Below, piece by piece: positions 37,001 through 45,903 of a stretch of 64,000 nucleotides of DNA. How positions within the stretch are numbered: the stretch's first letter is position 1; each line of letters begins with the position of its first letter. The notes under the pieces were generated by a model. That model saw only the letters and a program-made list of their open reading frames with translations, made no database searches and was not told the origin of the DNA. This DNA comes from Rhizomys pruinosus. Lineage: Eukaryota; Chordata; Mammalia; Rodentia; Spalacidae. A program made the translations under genes and the position numbers. Location of the stretch: positions 189,349 to 253,348 of the forward strand of contig VZQC01000400.1 in NCBI GenBank assembly GCA_009823505.1, written 5' to 3'.

Positions 37001-40000
37001 CAAACCCAGGTCCTCTGCAAGAGCAGTCGGAGCTCTTAACCACTGCGCCATCTCTCCAGCCCCATAAACACAATTCTTAATAATGATAACTTTTCCATTA
37101 TTAATTTACTCAACAGGATTCTTTTCTTATTCACAAGTGATATACTTCTGGTAATTTATACAAAATTAAACTATGTAGTATGCCTATAAAACTTTTAGTC
37201 ATTTAATGACAGTATAAGGTAAAAAATATTTTAATTGTCAAAAACATGACTGTTAATCATCTTACTCAGATTAACTCATTATAGAATACCCAGACAGTAC
37301 CGTAAACAAGCTGCTTCAAATATTTCAAAATTATTTATCAATATTCAAAACCAATTTCTTCCCTCTGTTTAAATTAGCAAAGCAGTTAACACAAATTTTA
37401 TGAACCATAGAGACAAAATTCTTATTTCTAGAAGGTACAAACTAAATTTCACTTATTAAGAGTTAAATACAGGGCTGGAGACATGGCTCAGTAGTTAAGA
37501 GCACTGACTGCTCTTGAAGAGGACTCCAGTTCGATTCCCAGCACCCACATGGCGGCTAAGAACCATCTTTAACTCCAGTTCCAGAGGAATCAACCCCTTC
37601 TTCTTACCTCCTCAGCAGGTGTACCAACCTACATGCAGACAGTACACTCATACACATTAAAAAAAAAAAAAAAGTTAAATACATAAACTCACTACAAAAA
37701 CTTTAGGAAGGCAGGGCGTGGTGGTGCAAGCCTTTAATCCTAGCACTCAGGAGGCAGAGACAGGCGGATCTCTGTGAGTTCAAGGCCAGCCTGGTCTATA
37801 TTTAGTTCCAACCTGGAACTAAAGGGAGACCCTGTCTCAAAAAGACAAAACAAAACAAAACTTTAGAAAGCAGGGAAGTACAAAACAAACCCAGTCATAA
37901 TCCTTGCTATTTGCTTTTTATTAACATATTCCAGCACCATTAAATATTCAAAAGATTAAATTTAATCTCTACATAATATCTCAAATGATGTGTAATTTTT
38001 TTAAATTTTATTTATTTTTTATGTGTACGAATGTACTATCTACATGTAGGTCTGTGCACCCATGTCATGCAATGCCGCGGAGGTCAGAAGAGGGCATCAG
38101 ATTCCCCTGGAATTGGAGTTAAAGATGGTTCTCAGCCGCCATGTGGGTGCTGGGGATTGAACCCGGGTCCTCTGCAAGAGCAGTCGGTGCTCTTAACCAC
38201 TAGGCCATCTCTCCAGCCCCATGATGTGTAATTTAAGAACCATCTTGCCACTGGACACTTGAGCCAAGAGTTACATCAGAGCCTCCCTAAACTTTCCTTA
38301 TCTGTATTTTCTTATGACACCAAGAGCAATAAATGTTACACAAATTAGAAAAGTTGACATTTCAGATCCTACCATCTGCAACCAGCCTTCCTATAAATGC
38401 AAATTAAGGTTTGGGTATTCTAGTTAAAACATGAGAATCTTTGATTTTGTTAATTTCCCAATACAATGAAATTCTACAACTCTCTAACACACACACACAC
38501 ACACACACACACTTTTCTTCTTAAATTTCATCAAGTAGAAGATAATTTCCAATCTCAGCTTTGTCTTATGAGACAGGGTCTTCCTATGTAGCAGGCTGGC
38601 CTTGAACTGGTGATCTGCCTGACTCTGCCTCTCAAGTGCTGTGGTCACATAAGGTATGCACTGCCATGTTCAAGTGAACTTATTTTCTCTCTCTCTCTCC
38701 CTCCCTTTTTCTTTTCTTCTCCCTCCCTCCCTCCCTCCCTCCCTCCCTCCCTCCCTCCCTCCCTCCTTTTTTGTCTTGTTTGAGACAGGGTCTCCCTTTA
38801 GTCCCAGCTGGCCTGGAGCTTGCTCTGTAAACCAGGCTGGCCTTGAACTCACAGAGATCTGCCTGCCTCTGCCTCCTGAGTGCTAGGACTAAAGGCATGC
38901 GCCATGATGCCTGGTTATCAGGTCAACTTTTTTCATCCTTCCCTCCAATTTCATGATGTTCTTTCCCTATCCCCATACATATGACACATGAGTCTCCTTT
39001 TGAACATATGAACTGACAGTTTCCTATAACTGGGTTGAATGACCTAAGAACACATGTAAAAGATTTACTGAAGAGGGAAGCAGGGTTTTTTTTAATAATT
39101 ATTTCACACAATTCATTTTAAATTACTTTGGTACTTAGAATATAATTCAATTTGGAGCTAATACTGAGTTTCCAGTTTACCAAATCCTTGTCATCTAAGT
39201 GTTTTTGCTTAATGGAATGGAAAACCAAATCAAAGGCAACACCTACAAACACTTTATCATGACTCCCTTTTTTTATCTTTTCGAGACAGGGTCTCTCTGT
39301 AGTCCCAGCTGGTCTGGAGCTCACTATGTAGACCAGGCTGGCCTTGAACTCACAGAGATCGGCCTGCCTCTGCCTCCTGGAGTGCTAGGATTAAAGGTGT
39401 GTGCCACCACACCCGGCCATAATACTTTTTTAAAATTTGTTTATGTGTATGAATGTTATACCTGCATGTATGTAAGTGTACTGTGTCATGCAGTACTCGC
39501 AGAGGACAGAAGAGGGTGTTCGATCTCCTGGAACTGGAGTTAAGGACAGTTGTCAGCTCCTATGTGGGTGCTGGGATTCTAACCTGGATCCTCTTTAAGA
39601 GCAGCCAATGCTCTTAACTGATAAGCCATCTCTCCAGCCCCCAGATTGTTTTATTTATTTATTTATTTATTTAGTCTTTTTGAGACAGGGTCTCCCTGTA
39701 GCCCCAGCTGTCCTGGAACTCACTCTGTAGACCAGGCTGGCCCTGAACTCACAAAGATCTGCCTGCCTCTGCCTCCCAAGTGCTAGGATTAAAGGCATGA
39801 GCCGCCACGCCCGGCTACTTATTTATTTTTTTAAAGGAACATTAAGTTAGAAGAAATCATACTTAAACCCTGATCCACTCTGGATAGAGGAAAAAGGAAT
39901 ACTTGCTCTATGCCACCACTTTAATCTATTAAGAACTCCCATGAAAGCAGGACGAAAATCACCAAAATTGTTAGACAGTTATGTGGGTAGAATAAGAAAG

Positions 40001-43000
40001 GAAACAGCAGGGGAGATGAGAGGGAAACCAGCACAAGTACTGGAGACACTAATCTAATTTTATACAGACATATATTCCCTAACCTATTTTAGTTTTTCTT
40101 TCCTCTGAAAAGAAGAAATAAGTCTTAATGGCCAAAGTGCATGCTTTTCTAATGTGAATTAAAAAAAAAATCCTTATCATCATTCAACTTTGAAAAAAAA
40201 AAAATCATTTTTCTCGCCTTCCGGAAGAAGACTGGCACTGGAGAAATGCTTTCCTCCCTAGCTCTCCCAAGCCATGGCACTTCAGAGCAAATCCCTGCTC
40301 TGGTTCTGCTGCTTTGCTAGTGTTTTCTCACTAGCCTGGGCTCTCAGGCTTCGAGGGGAGATGCTCAGATTGCGGCTAGTGCAGAGTTGGAATCTAAGGC
40401 AGACCTCTGGCCCTTGCTACTGCCTGAATATGGGATGGACAGATCCAACCTCCTGTCACCTCTCTTCAAGGTCCTGTCTGACAGGTGAGGTGAGGCCCCC
40501 CCAAGCTACTGCCTGACTCCAGAGCTTTGTACATGAAAAAGTTCTATAAGATGTACACCACCAAGGAGGGGATTCCCAAACCCAGCAGAAGCCACCTCTA
40601 CAACACTGTGCGGCTCTTCAGCCCCTCTGCTGAGCATGAGGAGGCTGGCTGCAGGAAGCCAGGCGACAGGAGCCCGTCCAGCCATGGACCTGTTGTTTAA
40701 GCTGGATCGGTGACTGCCATGGGACACTTAATCAAGTCAGTCTTGCTGTACACTCTGAAGAGCCTGGTTGCTCTTCCCTCTGCCATTACCTGTGTGTGAC
40801 CTGATTATAAAGGGCCCCTGTCTTCTGGAAAGGCCACCCCAAGAATGCCATACTCATTTACATTGAAGAACCACAGATGGACTGAGATCGACGTGACCTC
40901 TCTCCTCACATGTCTGTCAATTTTACATGCATGAAAGACCAGACCCCACAGGGCGGTGCTTTTAACATGCCTCTGCCAGTGCCTGCCTCCCTCATCCTGT
41001 ACCTGGATGACCCCAGTACTCCGGCCTATCATGACTGGCATTCCTTCCCTTGACTCCGCTAGGAGGCCTTCGCAGGGACCTAACCAAGACAAAAGTGTAT
41101 CCCATTCCACTGGAGAAGAGGCCACAGACGTTGAAAAATCTCCCAGGCACCGGAGAGGGCAGCAAGCCATCGGCTTGGAATTGAAGAAGCCTCTTCATAC
41201 AGCTTCCTTCAATCTCAGTGAATACTTTAAACAGTTTCTTTTTCCCCAAAATGAGTGTGAACTCCACCACTTTAAGCTCAGCTTTAGTCAGCTCAAATGG
41301 GACAACTGGATTGTTACTGCAAAGGGGACTGTCCCAGGGCGGTCAGACAATGCTATGGCTCTCCCGTGCACACCATGGTCCAGAACATCATCTATGAGAA
41401 GCTGGACCCCTTGGTGCCAAGGCTTTCATGTGTGCCCAGAAAATACAGCCCCTTGAGTGTGCTGACCATTGAGCCTGACCGCTACATTGCTTACAAAGAA
41501 CATGAAGACATGATTGCTACCAGATGCACCTGCTGTTAGCATGGCGCCTCTGCACTGCAGCCTTAAGCTGTCTGGCAAAGTGCATGCTCGGGCCCTACTG
41601 TGCCCGGGGAGAGAGCTTCATTGACAAATCTGTGTCACTTTGAGCACGTGGAGGAGGGGAAGCACATTATGTGTGGCATCTAAGGGTGTAAAGGACGCAC
41701 CAGTCATTGGCACTAAGCCTTTTTCCAAACTCAGTGAAGTCTGATTACTTTGGGGAGCTTTCTTTTAGCTTTTTTCCTTTCTTTTCCTTTTCACACTAGT
41801 GTTATTTTTGATAGAAAAAAAAAAATCTTCTCACTAGTGTAAGCATTAGGTGAAACTGTAGCTGTGGACACTTCAGAGTGCTGTAGCTGTGGACACTTCA
41901 GAGTGCTATAGTTTTATGTACTAGAATAAATTCTTGTTAATGGTGAAAAAAATCATTTCTTCATTTTTTTTCTGTAAAAACACTTGGGGATTACAGTTAT
42001 TTAATTTTCATTTTTCTTTCTGGACACTTGCATCACTTTTGGAGTCAACGAGTATCAAGAGTACTATTAAACAGGAGGCACAGAGCTACAGTATAAAACC
42101 TGTCTTGGGTTTGGAAGCCTAGCTCTTAGACTGTACCTGTGGAATAAGTATAACCATCTATTCTCACAGAGACATCCTCAAGAGTGATTGCACTTGGGAG
42201 GCAGAGCTAGGCATTTCTCTGTGAGTTTAAGGCCAGCCTGGTCTACAAAGTGAGTTCCAGGCCAGCTGTGGCTACAGGGAGACCCTGTCTCAAAAAAAGA
42301 CCAAAAAAATAAAATAAAAATAAAACAACAACAACAACAACAACAAACACTCCATAAGCAAAGACTAGAAATTTATGGCACTCAGAATTTAATTTAGATT
42401 ACTATTTCATATTGACTATTATACTTTATGTTCAAATAGCTGCCATTAATGTACTATAAATGTTTTTTTTTTTTTAACTTTTACTGAGATAAAATTCATA
42501 TACTGTAAATTTATCCCCTAAAAATCTGCTGGGTGCTGTGTTAGTATTTTCACAGCTGTGCAACCATCAAACACTAAACCATTGTCTAATGACTGACCAT
42601 CTTCTGAGCAAAAAAGGAAAACTCCACTATCCATTAGCAGTGACTCTCCCAGTCCCCACCACTGTTCCCCACTATCCATCAGCAGTGACTCTCCCAGTCC
42701 CCACCACTGCTCCCCACTATCCTCACCACTGTTCCCCACTATCCATCAGCAGTGACTCTCCCAGTCCCCACCACTGTTCCCCACTATCCATCAGCAGTGA
42801 CTCTCCCAGTCCCCACCACTGTTCCCCACTATCCATCAGCAGTGACTCTCCCAGTCCCCACCACTGTTCCCCACTATCCATCAGCAGTGACTCTCCCAGT
42901 CCCCACCACTGTTCCCCACTATCCATCAGCAGTGACTCTCCCAGTCCCCACCACTGTTCCCCACTATCCTCACCACTGTTCCCCACTATCCATTAGCAGT

Positions 43001-45859
43001 GACTCTCCCAGTCCCCACCACTGTTCCCCACTATCCTCACCACTGTTCCCCACTATCCATCAGCAGTGACTCTCCCAGTCCCCACCACTGTTCCCCACTA
43101 TCCATTAGCAGTGACTCTCCCAGTCCTCACCACTGTTCCCCCCAAGCATCTGGCAACCATTAAACTATTTTCTGTGTCTGTGGATTTGCTTTTCCAGACA
43201 TTTTTACAATCCTATACTATGCGGTCTTTTGTGCCCGACTTTCTTAAAGTCCAGTTTAATGTTTACAAGATTCAGAAGGCAACACAGATCAGTATTTCAC
43301 TTATTTTTATGACTCAATATATTCCATTATATGGCCAAGCCATATTTACTTGTCTTGCTGGTCAACAGATATTTGGTTGTCTTCACTTTTTGGATATTAT
43401 GAATAATAATGCTACCATGAACATTCCTGTGGAAATCTTTGTGTGATTATACATTTTTCTCTTCTCTTGAGTAAACGAGTGGAACAGCTATCTAGCTAGT
43501 TAGATCATATCAGAACTCTAGGATTAATTTTTTGAGGTTATGACAAGCTATTTGTTTTTAGAGAGTGACCCTACTAAGGAAAGTTTTACCTTTGTGCTTT
43601 GTTCCAACATTATTATAATAGATTATATTTATTATTAAGACATAGGTTTCAGGGTCAGCAAGGTGGCACAGCCCATGAAGACTCTTGTTGCCAAGCTTGA
43701 TGGTCTGAGTTTCATCCCTAGGATACACATCATATACACATGCACAAAAATAAAGAAATGTAATTAAAGCGAAGATGTTGGTTTCATATCTCAGTTGCTG
43801 TAATTCCTTCAACTCACAATTCTATTCCTATGGTGCAAAATAAGCTCTCAAGTAAGACATCCTCTTACCACTATTGTATCTTAGTCAAAAGACTTAAAAG
43901 CATGTAGTGAAAACAAGGTTTCTAGATAGCAGACTCAATCTATGTGTATACCATACAAAAATAGGTTTCAAAGTTTATTATTTACTTAAGATCTCTCCCA
44001 TGTACAGTAAGCTACATGAGTGTTATATGAAAATCAAAATGAGTAATTTTCATAATAAAAATGTCTATCCCCCAAACTCAGAAAAGGGACAATGAATATT
44101 AAATTCAGATTCTTCCAAAAAATGAAGCAAACATTCAAGTTAAAGTTGTTAAGATAGCACTTACATAAAAATGTGTGGTCCTCCTTATCAATACAAAAGG
44201 CAAATTAAACATTAAGATTATTACTACTTTTTCATGGGCAATACTGACTAAAGAAATGTCCACTTAATTAAGATGTATGGCTCAGCTGACAGATCAGAAA
44301 GTGAAAGCACTTACCTATGTAGACTCTTTTGCTGTACCTCTGCATTAGCAGCAGCACAAACACATGCAGTGGGATAAGGTTGATGATAAACACATATCCG
44401 CCCCAAGCAGAGACCTATGAGAAAAAAGATTATCACACACATGATTTATACTTGTCACTTTCTGAAACAGGTATGCTTGTCATGACACTCTAAATATACA
44501 ATGAGCAAATATAAAAAACAGTATTTTTAGTAATTTTTGAGGTAGCATAAATTATTTCTTATTAAAATATATAACCTATTTCTTATTAAAATAACATGAC
44601 CCCACAAATCCAATGTTTTTTTTTTAATCTCACTAGAAAAAAACCCAAGTTAAACTAGATTTAATAGAAAAGTTGAGAACATTATAAATTTGTGAATTGG
44701 CAGAAAATAGGCTTCATGGAAACAAGTTCTATTTGTAGTGTCTAAAAAAAAAAACCAATGAGCTCTTATTTCATCTACTTATGATGATCTACTTACTAAA
44801 AGAAAGCTCAGGAGGAGCTAGACCAATGAGTGTTGGCACTGTTAGGGACTCAACTAAAAAGAATACTTCCATAATCTGGCAACATTTTGAGATTCTTAAC
44901 AGTGCTGCTTGGGTGCACCCTTTTTAGTATTTGACTTATTCATGCGCATACTCTTATTTACTTAAAAGCTTGAAAGAATCACTGCTATCAGTCACCTTAT
45001 AAGAATGGGTGTTAGTGTACACATTCTAAACAATGTTGCCTTTCTCTAAATATTTTAGAATAACTTCTTTGATTACTTTTTTTTTTTTTTTTGGTCTTTT
45101 TTGAGACAGGGTCTCCCTGTAACTCTGGCTCACTATGTAGACCAGGCTGGCCTAGAACTCACAAAGATCCACCTACCTCTGCTTCCCAAGTGCTAGGAGT
45201 AAAGGCGTGCACCACCACGCCCGGCCCCATCAGTTCTTAACACAGATAAAAGTACCTGGTTACCACTTGATCACATTATTTGTTTTCAACAAGAAAATAA
45301 CCCCCCAAACAGAAAAATGATTTCTTGATTAATTAAACATCATCCCTAAGAGACCCTGGATATTTCCCAAATTTAGGTCTAAATCTGAAAGAAAACTGGT
45401 TTCTTTTTACTAAGTACAACTATACCACAAGTACCTTGGCAATAACCATTTCAGAAAGGCCACACACAACTTTGATGCTCATACTTATTCTATGAAAGTA
45501 GTTTTAAAAACTAAATACTTTTCAGCACAAACAACTACACAGGATATTGCGTGAAAAAGAAGAAGTATAAAGAATATGGAACCCTAATCTTTTTCAAAAA
45601 TACTTTATTATTTTTATTTTATGTGTATGAGTATATTGCCTGCATGTGTATAAGTGCACCTGTGTCGTGTAGTGCCTGTGGAGGTCAGAAGAGGTTTGTA
45701 AGATCCCCTGGAACTGGAGTTACAGATGGTTGTTAGCCACCATGTGGGTGCTGAGAATTGAACCCTGGTCCTTTGTTCTTAACCGCTGAGCCATCTCTCC
45801 AGCCCTAGTCTTAAGAAACGTATTTAAAAGTTATGAGATGGTCCACATGTTAAAACAGG

Positions 45860-45903
<44 letters not shown>

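Larger units (their letters stand above)
24997..44314 (-). other. Large Stt3b intron (19.3 kb)
   Basis: It holds about 35 SINE pieces, an L1 tail, a Gdf9 retropseudogene on the opposite strand, an ancient L1 with a 46-bp minisatellite, and an assembly gap. The stretches 25000-25750, 26040-26460, 29180-30130, 30880-31480, 35330-36370 and 43780-44310 show no gene or clear repeat. A 73-codon plus-strand ORF at 27926-28147 is not recognised and has no supporting feature. Confidence 0.85.

Noticed and set aside
40956..41456. 166-codon ORF as an active Gdf9-like gene
   Set aside because: It covers only part of the Gdf9 match, changes frame before the cysteine-knot end, and the whole copy is intronless with several breaks.
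42518..43069. Long repetitive ORFs on both strands (about 87-152 codons)
   Set aside because: They are made wholly of the 46-bp minisatellite read in successive frames. They have no domain, no start context and no splice support.
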